64,000 nucleotides of DNA, from positions 1 to 64,000 of the forward strand of contig UCKS01000006.1 in assembly GCA_900473045.1 (NCBI GenBank). Reading direction: 5' to 3'. Below the pieces are notes generated by a model. The model saw only the letters and a program-made list of their open reading frames with translations, searched no databases and was not told the DNA's origin. Source of the stretch: Hyphomicrobiales bacterium (GTDB lineage: Bacteria; Pseudomonadota; Alphaproteobacteria; Rhizobiales; Rhizobiaceae). Of this stretch, positions 9,325 to 17,831 are shown piece by piece (position 1 is the stretch's first letter; every line of letters starts with the position of its first letter). The position numbers and the translations under genes are program-made.

Positions 9325-9575
9325 TGAGTGAACTCCCCACGATGAGCACGCGACTCCAAATCGCTCATGAACTCCGAGACAAAGGACAACTCAGTTATCG
9401 CCAAAGCCAAAGCCCGCGCCATATCTGAGAGGTCGCCCGGATGGCTTTTGACCTGAGCGGGAAGATTGTCTGCAACCTCTTCGGCCACAATTTGCGCAAG
9501 TCGGCAGATAGAAGATGCCGCCAATACGGAGTTGTATACTCCCGCGATCGTTGCTTTTTCGAGCTTCATCACCAT
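9321..9575 (-). CDS. hypothetical phage-element protein (84 aa)
   Basis: This small helical protein of unknown family has a good ribosome site (AGGAG eight bases before the ATG at 9575). It overlaps both neighbours (7 bp upstream, 4 bp downstream), so the genes at 9142-9766 form one operon. It has no membrane segment or nucleic-acid-binding motif. Confidence 0.6.
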   Translation of the reverse strand: MVMKLEKATIAGVYNSVLAASSICRLAQIVAEEVADNLPAQVKSHPGDLSDMARALALAITELSFVSEFMSDLESRAHRGEFTQ

Positions 9576-9766
9576 GATGCAAACTCCTGCGGCTCGGCAT
9601 CGCAGCCGTCCTCAAGGTCTGCGCGATCATCTTCATAGTCGCAATCGCCGTCCACATTATCGAGCAAGGCGATTAGCCGCTCGATTTCGTTCTCAATAGT
9701 TTGTCGGAAAAGGCGCTGATTATTAGCGGGCACGTGGCCCCGTTCATGAGGTTTCATGTTCTTCAC
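9569..9766 (-). CDS. hypothetical acidic phage-element protein (65 aa)
   Basis: This is the first gene of a three-gene minus-strand operon. It has a basic start (MKNMKPHERG) and a strongly acidic second half (DGDCDYEDDRADLEDGCDAEP). Small acidic phage proteins sometimes mimic DNA or inhibit host enzymes, but nothing here shows that. Confidence 0.55.
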   Translation of the reverse strand: MKNMKPHERGHVPANNQRLFRQTIENEIERLIALLDNVDGDCDYEDDRADLEDGCDAEPQEFASW

Positions 9767-10194
9767 TCTCGGTTTAGAACCGGCTTCTCACGGCCGGCGA
9801 AAATGTCGCGGCTGGCGACATTTTCAACGTCGGTGACGGACCGACAGCCGGGGGGTGAGAACAAGCCGAGAGACTTGCGCGACGTTTTTAAGGGTTACCC
9901 CTCTGGACAGAACGGCGCACCCCGGCCATATTGGTCGGGTCGCATCCGTGCCGCCAAGCACGCGCGTCTGTCGCAAGCGAAAGCCTGCAACAATTCAACC
10001 GCCGCCAACGCTGCCAAGCGTCAGCTTTCCTGCCAAGGAAATATGCGGTCTATCTCGGTCCGGGTTCTCACGCCCACGGACATGCTGCCTGATTTGCCAC
10101 CATATGACAAGCGCACCCTCGCCAAAGGGTGATTGCTTGCGTCTTGACACCGGCGCACGCCATGTCACTTTGCGCCTTACCAGGGGGGCGTTGG
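9767..10194. other. 428-bp regulatory-looking intergenic region
   Basis: No convincing gene is present. It separates the divergent small-gene operon (minus) and the small membrane-protein gene (plus), so it should hold promoters for both. A perfect inverted repeat at 9799-9825 is the main structure. A TTGACA hexamer at 10144 may be a -35 element for the plus-strand gene. An open frame at 9701-10132 has no ribosome site or plausible protein. Confidence 0.5.
9799..9825. promoter_or_regulatory. perfect 11-bp inverted repeat, possible operator
   Basis: GAAAATGTCGC and GCGACATTTTC flank GGCTG. The centre is about 45-50 bp upstream of the start at 9766, a position where a repressor would block the minus-strand small-gene operon. 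Confidence 0.6.
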
Positions 10195-10467
10195 ATGCAT
10201 CATATTGTAATGTGGCTTGGCGGCATCACAGCTGCCATCGGAGCGTTCTTCTTTTTGATGGTGTTGATCACCGCAGGCAAAGGCAACGCTGGCGCGTTGA
10301 TTGGGTCCATCACGATCGGTGGCGGGCTGATCGTATCCGGCGCGATGCTTTACTGTTTCGGCACTATCGTCGATCATCTCGCGGCGATCAGGGCGGCCAC
10401 CGAGGCCCAGGCAAAGCTCTTTACAGACCGAGCAGCAAAACCTGCAGCCCAGACCGCCACGTCATAA
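10195..10467 (+). CDS. small two-helix membrane protein, possible moron
   Basis: This 90-residue protein has two hydrophobic helices (about residues 5-27 and 36-58) and a hydrophilic, alanine-rich C-terminal tail. I chose the ATG at 10195 because AGGGGGG precedes it. It is the only gene on the plus strand inside the element and has its own terminator, as moron genes expressed from the integrated state do. A holin-like role is conceivable because of the two helices, but it lies far from any lysis gene and none is visible, so no function is assigned. Confidence 0.65.
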   Translation: MHHIVMWLGGITAAIGAFFFLMVLITAGKGNAGALIGSITIGGGLIVSGAMLYCFGTIVDHLAAIRAATEAQAKLFTDRAAKPAAQTATS

Positions 10468-10488
10468 ACGTTCCCATCGAGAACATTT

Positions 10489-10511
10489 AACCTTTCCGTC
10501 TGGAAGGTTTT
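10489..10511 (+). terminator. hairpin terminator after the small membrane-protein gene
   Basis: AACCTTTCC and GGAAGGTT pair with one bulge around GTCT and are followed by a short T-run (TTTT). It lies 21 bp after the stop of the plus-strand gene. Confidence 0.65.
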
Positions 10512-10584
10512 AGGGGCAGCCAATTTGCTGACCCTCGGAAGCGTTCTAGTGCGGAACACTTTCGGGTCTGCAAATCTGCGTACC

Positions 10585-10613
10585 CGTAGAGTCGCCAACT
10601 TGGCAACTCTACG
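10585..10613. repeat. 29-bp palindrome with core TCGCCAACTTGGCAA
   Basis: CGTAGAGT and ACTCTACG flank GCCAA-C-TTGGC, with one mismatch. It overlaps the stop codon of the zinc-module gene (10609-10611). The 15-base core is repeated exactly at 19644-19658, just past the capsid gene stop. Two weaker palindromes lie in the preceding 75 bases. Confidence 0.75.
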
Positions 10614-11646
10614 CCGCCTCCCGAAACCAGCTATCGAAGATCTCGGCCGTCAGATAGATCACGTTTGATGGCGGCTTGGTTCGCTGCTTAAGGCGCAGAC
10701 GCTCTGCGCCCCGCTTGCACTTATCACCGCAGTACCGAGGCTTGGCGGTTTTCGCTTCAAACGGCAGTTCGCAGTGTTCGCATGTGACGATGCGCACCAC
10801 CCCCGCAGCAATAAACGAGCGCCCCTTTTCGGCCGCCTCTTTAGCGCGCCGGGCGTTCACGGTGCACCGCCAGCTGCAATAGAGCGCCTTAGGTGATCTG
10901 GTCATAAAGTCGGTTTTACAAAAGACGCAGCAAGCGGTTCGCTCAATCGAGGCAACACACTCGCGCGAGCAGAACCGGTGTTCGGCCGACAACGGGGAAA
11001 ACGGAGAACCGCAAGCCTCACACGCGCGCCTCTGGTAGATCCGCCTGGCATCATCGACACATCGTTTCGAGCAAAACCGTTGGTCAGTTTTATCACCAAA
11101 CGGAACATACTGCTGTTTGCAGCACTGGCAGGTTTGAGGCCTCCTTTTCGCACGGTTGATGACGGCGCGAGCCCGGGCGTCAATCACATCGCCTTTTCTC
11201 TCTTCGCTGATCGCCCGCCCCTCAATAAACAGGTGAGCGCATACCGTGCTACAGAACCTGTCGTTACGGCCGCCTTCCGTGACCTCGGCGGGCATTTCGC
11301 CGTTGCACCAGAAACAGTTGGCATCACGCTCTGTATATTCAGGCTGCCCCTGCAACCAGCTGGGACGCTTCGCACCCATCAGACGCAAAGCCTCACCTAC
11401 CAAGGCGTAGCCTTCCATGTCGGCAAGTATCCAGCGGTGCCCTTCCAGACATAACGTGGATCGCAGCCCGGCATAGCAAGCGCCCTCATGCTCGAAGTGG
11501 CTGAATCGCCAATCTCGAAGGATATCCATCACGCGGTTGATAACGTGCTGCCGCCGCGCGCCCTTTATGATCTGCCGCGGCTTGGCTTTGTGCCGCTGTT
11601 GCAAGCGTTCGTTTCGAGCTTCAAGATAATGATCAAGATAGGCCAT
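10609..11646 (-). CDS. protein with five tandem CxxC...CxxxC zinc modules
   Basis: This 345-residue protein has an N-terminal basic helix region (residues 1-60) and then five copies of a treble-clef-like unit: C111/C114-C132/C136, C173/C176-C192/C196, C209/C212-C226/C230, C240/C243-C257/C261 and C289/C292-C306/C310. Each has the form CxxC, 12-17 residues, then R(F/Y)CSxxC or a close variant. Linkers are basic. Such modules usually bind zinc and often nucleic acid; the family is not one I can name. The start at 11646 is five bases after the upstream stop; an ATG at 11667 would add seven residues. It is the last gene of the structural operon, where tail-tip or fibre genes would be expected. Confidence 0.75.
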   Translation of the reverse strand: MAYLDHYLEARNERLQQRHKAKPRQIIKGARRQHVINRVMDILRDWRFSHFEHEGACYAGLRSTLCLEGHRWILADMEGYALVGEALRLMGAKRPSWLQGQPEYTERDANCFWCNGEMPAEVTEGGRNDRFCSTVCAHLFIEGRAISEERKGDVIDARARAVINRAKRRPQTCQCCKQQYVPFGDKTDQRFCSKRCVDDARRIYQRRACEACGSPFSPLSAEHRFCSRECVASIERTACCVFCKTDFMTRSPKALYCSWRCTVNARRAKEAAEKGRSFIAAGVVRIVTCEHCELPFEAKTAKPRYCGDKCKRGAERLRLKQRTKPPSNVIYLTAEIFDSWFREAA

Positions 11647-11650
11647 GGGA

Positions 11651-11998
11651 TCACCCAAACAATGCATCGAACATCGCGCCCGTCATCGGATGTTCGGAGA
11701 GTGGTGGAAGCGTCTTGACGCCCTCCGGCGCGCCCTGCCGTTTGGCATAGGCATGCTCCAGGTAAGCGTCATCGAGCTGGCGAAGGGCTGTGATGTGATC
11801 GGGGCGCAGCGGCCAGCGGTGAAGCCGGGCATAGGCCTCGATCTCACCATATGCGATGGGGTTCGGCCCGGCCGCATTGTACGTGCGGGCGCGGCTTAGA
11901 TCGGTGAACCACTGCCACAGCAGTTCGCGGCCAGCTGGAAGCATATGGCCTGTCTTGAGGTCCAGCGTGCTTTTGAGAAACTCTATCAGCAACTTCAT
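11651..11998 (-). CDS. phage protein, tail-assembly-chaperone-like
   Basis: This 115-residue protein contains PIAYGEIEAYARLHRWPLRP and ALRQLDDAYLEH, resembling a family of small tail-module proteins (often called tail assembly chaperones) in phages of Proteobacteria. I use the ATG at 11998, which overlaps the upstream stop as ATGA. In most siphophages the chaperone is encoded before the tape measure; here it is two genes after it, so the family call is tentative. It ends five bases before the zinc-module gene. Confidence 0.65.
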   Translation of the reverse strand: MKLLIEFLKSTLDLKTGHMLPAGRELLWQWFTDLSRARTYNAAGPNPIAYGEIEAYARLHRWPLRPDHITALRQLDDAYLEHAYAKRQGAPEGVKTLPPLSEHPMTGAMFDALFG

Positions 11999-12633
11999 CG
12001 GACATCCTGCATTGCAGAGAAGCTGATACTGGTGTGAAGCCCACCGAGGGGCGTCTTGACGATGGAGCCAGGCAGCATGGTCATGGGGATGGATGGCTTT
12101 TTGAAACGCACCAGCTGCCCGACAAGAGTGCCGGGCCAAAGGTGCGGGCGAACTTCAAAGAGAGCGAGGACGCCGCCGGCGTTCGCCGTCCTCGTTTCGC
12201 TGACCTGATGGAGCTTCTTTTCGCCTGCGATATCGATAGTGAGATAATCGCCGCGTGAGACCTGAAACCCCGGATCAACGCCCGAAACCGCAATGGACTT
12301 GTTGTTAGCGCCAACGGTCGAGATAACGCCGGTATCCGAAAACACGCCGTCCGAATGCTGTCTCGGATACGGCCGACGAAGATCATAGGCCATAAAAGGC
12401 TGAACGCCGCCTTCCAGCGTTTCGAGAAGGGCTTCATAGTCGAGTGCGTCATCGAGGCGAAGCGCCGCCGTTGTCGCCTTCAGCGACCAGAGCGGACTTC
12501 CGAAATCTTTGACGAACGTCACGCCGCCCGCCGAGCGGGATTGCTCCTGCCGGTAGTTGAGACGGAACTCATAGCCATCGGCGACAAAGCCAACGGTCGA
12601 GAGAACGTCGGTGCGAGGGTAAGAAATTGACAT
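11995..12633 (-). CDS. phage tail protein downstream of the tape measure
   Basis: This 212-residue protein is mostly beta-rich, with WSLKATTAALRLDDALDYEALL, a glycine-rich centre and LFEVRPHLWPGTLVGQLVRF near the end. Its place directly after the tape-measure gene (1-bp overlap, TGATG) is that of the distal-tail or tail-tip component, and similar proteins are encoded there in rhizobial siphophages as far as I recall. I cannot assign a Pfam family by eye. Confidence 0.7.
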   Translation of the reverse strand: MSISYPRTDVLSTVGFVADGYEFRLNYRQEQSRSAGGVTFVKDFGSPLWSLKATTAALRLDDALDYEALLETLEGGVQPFMAYDLRRPYPRQHSDGVFSDTGVISTVGANNKSIAVSGVDPGFQVSRGDYLTIDIAGEKKLHQVSETRTANAGGVLALFEVRPHLWPGTLVGQLVRFKKPSIPMTMLPGSIVKTPLGGLHTSISFSAMQDVR

Positions 12634-14678
12634 CAGCGAAACTTTCCAAGCTTGACGCCACGCTGATTAGCGCTGCGGATCGTGTTGAGCGTTCGCGCTT
12701 CAAAATCCGCGCGATCCTGTGTCATCTGGCGCCGCAGAGCCGCAATATCTTCGCCATTGCCGGTGACGTTGTAAGAGGGTGAAAAGCTGAAGGACGGAGC
12801 CACATCGCGGCTGGCGCCACCGAGATCGACAGGGATGCGCCGCCCATCCGGCAGGGGAACCGCAGCCTCGGACGTTGGGCCATCACCGAAGATCGAAGGG
12901 CTCGATGCTACGCCACCCTTGGCAAATTTCGGCAGACCGATGTCGAAACCGTTATCGAGGAAGCCAGGCGCTTTAGCGCCGCCGCCGAATAATGACCCGA
13001 TGCCGGAAAACAATATACTGAGGAGGCCGCCGCCCCCGCCGCCACCTCCGGCCGCCCCGTTGACTTTGAAGATGCTGTCGAGCACGTCATCGATCATCGT
13101 GTCTGCGATACGCTTCAAGGCGTTCACCCCAGCATCACCAAGGGATTCCCAGAGGCTCTTATTGTTTTCGAGACCGGCCGTGAGATCATCGATCGCGCCG
13201 CGTGTCAGGTCTTTGCCGAAATCCATCGCATCGACCTGGCGCTGTCTGGCTTCCTCTTCCTGATAGATGGCCTCCGATAGCGCGACGATCTTCTGGCGCT
13301 CGGCATCCGTGGCCGCAGCGCCAGCCTGCCGGGATGCTATCGATGCACGCTTGGCGGCATCGGAAAGATTGACGATGCGCAGCTCTTCCTCAAGATCCGC
13401 AATCAGCTCGCGGATATTCTCCCGTTCGGTGTCGGCCTGCTTGGCTGATTTTTCGCGGGATGCGCCCAGCTTCTTTGCGGCGGCATCGCCCTCGTCGCGT
13501 GCCACCTTTTCGCGGGCAAGCGCCTCGGCTTGTTCCTGAGTGACTTTCAGGCCACGTGATGCAGCATCGGAAAGGATCTTCTCGGATTCCGCTGCAATAG
13601 CCCGCTCTTGATTGGTGAGAGCCAACTCGGTGCGATACTTCTTAAGATACTCGGCCGACAGCTGATCTTGCGATGGCAGGGAGGGAGGTGTTGCCGGAAG
13701 GCGGCCGGTCTTTGGTGTCGTCTTAGCTCCGGTCGGCTTGAACTCCTCGCCGTACATTCCGCCGATTGCCGCGCCGTTCTCGGCAGCTGCCTTCCGCCTT
13801 TCATACTCCTGCATGAAGCCTTGGAATGATGCGATGAAATTTTGTAGCTCGGTAGCCGCCGCCACAATGGCGGTCTTCAGGCCTGTGCCAACTGAGGTCG
13901 TGATAGCGTTGAACTTCTTATCCAGTTCGTCAGCTCGGGTGACAAGCTCATCCGACATGACGTTGCCGAGGGTGTGCGCCTGCCGGATCGTCGCGCGGAT
14001 GCCTTTTTCCCCTTGCTCGATCAGTTGCACGAACTGCTCGCCGCCGCTGCCGCCGAATAGCTCATCGGCGATACGGATCTGCGCCGCGCGGTCGAGCTGC
14101 TGCAGCTTGCCGATAATTTCGGTAAACAGCTCGGATGGGTCTTTCAGTTTACGCTGAAGTTCCTCGGCTCCATAGCCGAGGCGGCCAATCGCTTCCGCTG
14201 CCGAACCCGAGCCAGTTGAGATAAATTCGTCGGCGCGAAGATTAAGTTCCTTGATGCCATCGACCAGGGCATCCACCCCGACCCGGTTTTGCTCGGCTAC
14301 AAACTTCAGCTCCTGAAACGCCTGAATGCTCAGACCGGCTTGCTTGGCCTCGTCGCCAATCTCGGCAACGCCTTTGGCGACTTGCTGGATCTGCGACAGG
14401 ATACCGGCCACGCCCATGCCGACGACACCGCCCACCAGGCCGCCGGCAAACGCCTTGCTGAAGGCCCCCACCTTTGTCGTGACAGTCGCCAAAGCCTGAT
14501 TGATCCGCGTCGTCGAGCGGACCATATCGCGCTCCATCTGCGCAGTAGCCGTTTTTGAGCCTTGCGACATGCTCCTGTAGGTTCGGGCGGTTACGCCGGA
14601 TGCTTTCGCCATGTTCTTTTCGAGGTCGCGAATGCGCGCCTCCATAAGAATTACCAGACGCTCTTCATCATCAGCCAT
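12633..14678 (-). CDS. phage tail tape measure protein
   Basis: This 681-residue protein sets siphovirus tail length and is ejected with DNA. The first 110 residues are coiled-coil rich. A hydrophobic glycine-rich stretch follows (AFAGGLVGGVVGMGVAGIL), then long Ala/Glu/Lys helices (residues 330-480) and a glycine run (GGGGGGGGLLSILFSGIG). The C-terminal FAKGGVASSPSIFGDGPTSE block is common in rhizobial tape measures. I start at the ATG at 14678, which overlaps the terminase stop by one base. If length scales as in other siphophages the tail would be rather short (roughly 100 nm, an inference). Confidence 0.9.
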   Translation of the reverse strand: MADDEERLVILMEARIRDLEKNMAKASGVTARTYRSMSQGSKTATAQMERDMVRSTTRINQALATVTTKVGAFSKAFAGGLVGGVVGMGVAGILSQIQQVAKGVAEIGDEAKQAGLSIQAFQELKFVAEQNRVGVDALVDGIKELNLRADEFISTGSGSAAEAIGRLGYGAEELQRKLKDPSELFTEIIGKLQQLDRAAQIRIADELFGGSGGEQFVQLIEQGEKGIRATIRQAHTLGNVMSDELVTRADELDKKFNAITTSVGTGLKTAIVAAATELQNFIASFQGFMQEYERRKAAAENGAAIGGMYGEEFKPTGAKTTPKTGRLPATPPSLPSQDQLSAEYLKKYRTELALTNQERAIAAESEKILSDAASRGLKVTQEQAEALAREKVARDEGDAAAKKLGASREKSAKQADTERENIRELIADLEEELRIVNLSDAAKRASIASRQAGAAATDAERQKIVALSEAIYQEEEARQRQVDAMDFGKDLTRGAIDDLTAGLENNKSLWESLGDAGVNALKRIADTMIDDVLDSIFKVNGAAGGGGGGGGLLSILFSGIGSLFGGGAKAPGFLDNGFDIGLPKFAKGGVASSPSIFGDGPTSEAAVPLPDGRRIPVDLGGASRDVAPSFSFSPSYNVTGNGEDIAALRRQMTQDRADFEARTLNTIRSANQRGVKLGKFR

Positions 14679-16270
14679 CAGACACAGCTCCAATCATCAA
14701 TGTCACCTTCGAAGGTGTCGTAGGTGGAAAGCCCGTTGTCGCCAGCAGCGCAGCGCGCCACGGCCATCGCGGCAGCAACAGCGCCATCGATCTTGTTTTT
14801 GCTCTTGCCCTTGTGGAAGGATTTGTTCCCAGCCTTGTCGGTCTCGACGGCAATGTTTTCGAAGTTCCAGCGAAGAACGGGATTGCCACCATGGCGGAAG
14901 CGACGGCCGAGAATGGCCCGCTCCAATTCTTTGATGGCTGGCGCCATCGTCACCCAGCCCTGCCTCATCTCCACGGCTGGGAAACCATCTTCCAGCAAGT
15001 TGTTCATGATATTGCGGGCCATGTGCGGATCGAAGGCGATTTCCCGAACTTCGAAGCGGGCGCAGAATTCGCGGATATGATCTTCGACGGCGCGATAATC
15101 GACGACATTGCCCGGCGTCGGAATTATGAATTCCTGCTCTTCCCAGAGCGGATAAGGAACACCTTCGCGATCCGCCTTGCCGCGCAGGTTATCGGCCGGG
15201 CAGAAGAACATGGGATGGACCACAAAACCGTCCTCGCCATCGCGCCAGGCAGCAACGACTGTTGTCAGGTCGGACGTGGAAGAGAGATCGACGCCGAGCC
15301 AGCAAGGCTTGCCTTCGAGGTCGTCGAGATCCACGGCGGCCGAGCCCTCGTCATAAACCATCATGTCGACGAACGGGCTGGCGGTCTGGTCGAGCCAGAT
15401 ATTCAGATTAAGCTGGCGGAATGAATCCCGCTCGGAAGGGATTTCAGCCGCCTCCCGCGCCAACTGGCGCAGACCATCGATATCGGGATAGCCGTGAGCA
15501 AGGCCGGGATTGACCTGATGCCATAGCGCCTCGTCGCGCCAGTCCGCGTCTCTCGGCGCTTCAAACAGAATAGGCAGCCAGGTCTCATCAATGACTTCGC
15601 CACGCGCTACCTTGCGGGCATAGTCATAGAACTCATAGGCGACATTCTCTTGGCCCCGCCCGGCCGTGCTGATGACCATCAGGAGGGAGTTGGGAACCTT
15701 GATCAGACCGCTCTTGATAGCCTCCCACAGATCGCGTTTCGGCCACGCGTGCAGCTCATCCACCAGCGCAAAGACTGGCGTATGACCGTGGGCGGTTCTG
15801 GCGTCGGCCGAGATCGCTTCAAAGAACGCTTTCGTTTTTTCGTTCTGGATACGGTTCTTTGAATCCGTCAGGCGAAGCTTTCCTTCAAAGCGCGCCTCCG
15901 CTTCGATGATGCTGTAGGCCTCGGCATAGGCGATGCGGGCCTGCGAGCGGTCGGAGGCCGCAACCATGCATTCACCGCCAAGTGTGCTTTCCGGCCCTAC
16001 CGTGTGCAACAGCGCTAGCGCCGCGCCGAGGGAGGTTTTCCGGTTCCCGCGTGGCAGCATCATCGCCACGGTGCGAACGATACGCCGCTTGTCTGGATGA
16101 CGCGGCCCATAGATTGCCCGAACGATACGCTCCTGCCACGGATCGAGTTGAAACGCCTTATCGTCACGGGTGGATTTCGGGTGCTTAAGGATGCGCAGAA
16201 ACTTCACTGCGCGCTCGCCATACCCGAACGGATCGGGAATTTCGGAATCGTCAAATATCCATGAGGTCAC
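14678..16270 (-). CDS. phage terminase large subunit (HK97/Terminase_1 type)
   Basis: This is the DNA-packaging motor and nuclease. In its 530 residues, a Walker A variant MLPRGNRKTS lies near residue 72, Walker B is FALVDELHAW, and the C-terminal RNase H-like nuclease has LGVDLSSTSDLT and IAFDPHMARNI. I chose the GTG at 16270 because GAGGGAGA is seven bases upstream; ATGs at 16288 or 16306 lack a site and overlap terS more. The position after the head-tail genes and directly before the tape measure is unusual, since terminases normally precede the portal. Confidence 0.93.
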   Translation of the reverse strand: MTSWIFDDSEIPDPFGYGERAVKFLRILKHPKSTRDDKAFQLDPWQERIVRAIYGPRHPDKRRIVRTVAMMLPRGNRKTSLGAALALLHTVGPESTLGGECMVAASDRSQARIAYAEAYSIIEAEARFEGKLRLTDSKNRIQNEKTKAFFEAISADARTAHGHTPVFALVDELHAWPKRDLWEAIKSGLIKVPNSLLMVISTAGRGQENVAYEFYDYARKVARGEVIDETWLPILFEAPRDADWRDEALWHQVNPGLAHGYPDIDGLRQLAREAAEIPSERDSFRQLNLNIWLDQTASPFVDMMVYDEGSAAVDLDDLEGKPCWLGVDLSSTSDLTTVVAAWRDGEDGFVVHPMFFCPADNLRGKADREGVPYPLWEEQEFIIPTPGNVVDYRAVEDHIREFCARFEVREIAFDPHMARNIMNNLLEDGFPAVEMRQGWVTMAPAIKELERAILGRRFRHGGNPVLRWNFENIAVETDKAGNKSFHKGKSKNKIDGAVAAAMAVARCAAGDNGLSTYDTFEGDIDDWSCV

Positions 16271-16682
16271 GGAACAGGTCTCCCTCATCTGGATCACGGC
16301 GGCCATCGCCGCCCTTCATCTTGCTGCGCGAACGGGATGCCGGTGTCAGGCCGAGTTCGGCCGCCAGACGCAACATGGTCGATTGAGCCTTGCCGAGCAT
16401 GCTGGACGCTGGATTGACTTTGAGAATGCCCTTGCCCGCATCGATCAGCGCGCCGTGCTTGTCGAGCGCCTCCTGCGCTTGGCGCATGTTCCACATTGCC
16501 AGCACGTAGGAATCAATCGAGCCGAACATCGCCTCGTTCAAAACCTGGCGTTCCCTGAGATCGGCAACAACCGAAAGCCATTCGCTGCGCATCCCATCTG
16601 GAATGTGAGCGGGAATTTCCGGCTCCGATTTCAATCCACCCTCGATAACCTGCAGCTCTGCCTTCCGGCCGCGCGTGCTCAT
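16251..16682 (-). CDS. phage terminase small subunit (P27 family)
   Basis: This 143-residue DNA-recognition subunit of the packaging terminase starts MSTRGRKAELQVIEGG, has a helical core (EAMFGSIDSYVLAMWNM) and the NPASSMLGKAQSTMLRLAAELGLTPASRSR segment typical of P27-type small terminases. It overlaps the head-tail adaptor gene (4 bp) and the large subunit, so the pair is translated together. Confidence 0.9.
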   Translation of the reverse strand: MSTRGRKAELQVIEGGLKSEPEIPAHIPDGMRSEWLSVVADLRERQVLNEAMFGSIDSYVLAMWNMRQAQEALDKHGALIDAGKGILKVNPASSMLGKAQSTMLRLAAELGLTPASRSRSKMKGGDGRRDPDEGDLFRDLMDI

Positions 16683-16999
16683 GATGCACCCATGCCAAGC
16701 GTGCGGATCTCCAGACCGTCGCGACGGCCGATTTCCTTGATCTCTTTGATGTTGTGGAACGCCCCGCGATAGACGACACGGTCGGCGGTATCGATGCCGT
16801 CAAAGAACCGGGTGCGGAAGATGATGACGGTCTCGTCACTGGCCCCATAGGCCCGAATGAATTCTTCAGTGCTGGCCTGGACGAGTTCCGCGCGCAACGT
16901 CGCGAGATCGAGCCAGGTATAAACCGGCACGCCGGATTCATCGACGACATAGCTGGATCGCTGCACGGTGATGATGCGGTCGAGTTTCCCGGCTTTCAT
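16679..16999 (-). CDS. phage head-tail adaptor (head closure) protein
   Basis: This 106-residue protein has the family opening MKAGKLDRIITVQRSSYVVDESG, then W-D-L-A-T-L-R-A and a C-terminal YRGAFHNIKEIKEIGRRDGLEI, matching SPP1 gp16/HK97-type head closure proteins that plug the filled capsid. It overlaps both neighbours by four bases. Confidence 0.88.
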   Translation of the reverse strand: MKAGKLDRIITVQRSSYVVDESGVPVYTWLDLATLRAELVQASTEEFIRAYGASDETVIIFRTRFFDGIDTADRVVYRGAFHNIKEIKEIGRRDGLEIRTLGMGAS

Positions 17000-17409
17000 G
17001 CTGCCTCCTCGACGATGGTTTCGACGGTAACGACCGCGTGGCTGGTCACTCCATCCGGGTCGCGCATGAACCGCGTAGCCGAGACAAAGGCATCGACACA
17101 GTGAAACCCGGCATCGAGCGCCAGGCGGGATTGCTTCAGGGCGGTGCGGATCTCACCTGCAATCTGCTTGACGCCGGTAAGGCTCTCTTCCTTTTTCCAG
17201 ACATGCAGTTCGGAATAGACACGCGTCAGGCTGCGCTTGATGCTGTTGCCCTCGTCACGGCTCAACCCCTCGCCAATGACGATGGAAGGGTTTGGAACCG
17301 GCCGCTGGTTTCGATCAAGGATGGAGCGTACTGGCACCAGATCCGTGACGGCAGGGCTGATGACAAGCCGGGCAACGATGGCTTTTTGAACGATGGTTTC
17401 CGGGCTCAT
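16996..17409 (-). CDS. DUF3168 tail-completion protein
   Basis: This 137-residue protein is recognised as DUF3168 from VYSELHVWKKEESLTGVKQIAGEIRTAL and the length. These are tail terminator or completion proteins in siphophages of the HK97 type. Four-base overlaps on both sides place it in the connector operon. Confidence 0.82.
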   Translation of the reverse strand: MSPETIVQKAIVARLVISPAVTDLVPVRSILDRNQRPVPNPSIVIGEGLSRDEGNSIKRSLTRVYSELHVWKKEESLTGVKQIAGEIRTALKQSRLALDAGFHCVDAFVSATRFMRDPDGVTSHAVVTVETIVEEAA

Positions 17410-17831
17410 CTTTTCCCCCAGGTATCGCGGACGGCTTTAGCGATCGCGCGCTTGATACGGTTCCGTTCTCGCTTGCCGACAGTGCGGACGGCGGGCCAGA
17501 AGAACGGTTGCGCCGGCGCTTTTGCCGTGCCGTATTCGACCAGGTGCGGATAGCGGACATCGGCATTCCCGGCCGTCACGGCGACCGAGTTTTCCGGCAC
17601 CACGGTAGAGCCGCCCGGCTGGGAATATGGCGGGGTCGATTGCCCCGCCTCGGTAACCTCTATGCTTTCGATCAGTGCGCCGCTGTCTTTGCTGGACGCG
17701 GCATAGAGCTTCATCACGGCGGCCATTTCGTCACCGGATTTCTTGAGCGCAGGCTTAACCGCCTCGCGAACCCGCTTGGGGATCATCGCCATGCGCTGCT
17801 GAATACGGGACAGGCCGCCATCGTCAGACAT
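17406..17831 (-). CDS. HK97 gp10-like neck/tail-joining protein
   Basis: This 141-residue protein starts MSDDGGLSRIQQRM. It has KRVREAVKPALKKSGDEMAAVMKLYA, then RYPHLVEYGTAKAPAQPFFWPAVR, the hallmark of the HK97 gp10 family (Y..EYGT..MPAQPF..PA). The ATG at 17831 overlaps the upstream connector gene by eight bases. It joins the neck to the tail during assembly. Confidence 0.88.
   Translation of the reverse strand: MSDDGGLSRIQQRMAMIPKRVREAVKPALKKSGDEMAAVMKLYAASSKDSGALIESIEVTEAGQSTPPYSQPGGSTVVPENSVAVTAGNADVRYPHLVEYGTAKAPAQPFFWPAVRTVGKRERNRIKRAIAKAVRDTWGKR

Noticed and set aside
9701-10132. Plus-strand frame of 143 codons in the phage intergenic region
   Set aside because: No ribosome site, low-complexity basic product, and it runs across an inverted repeat and the start of a minus-strand operon. 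Regulatory DNA explains the region better.
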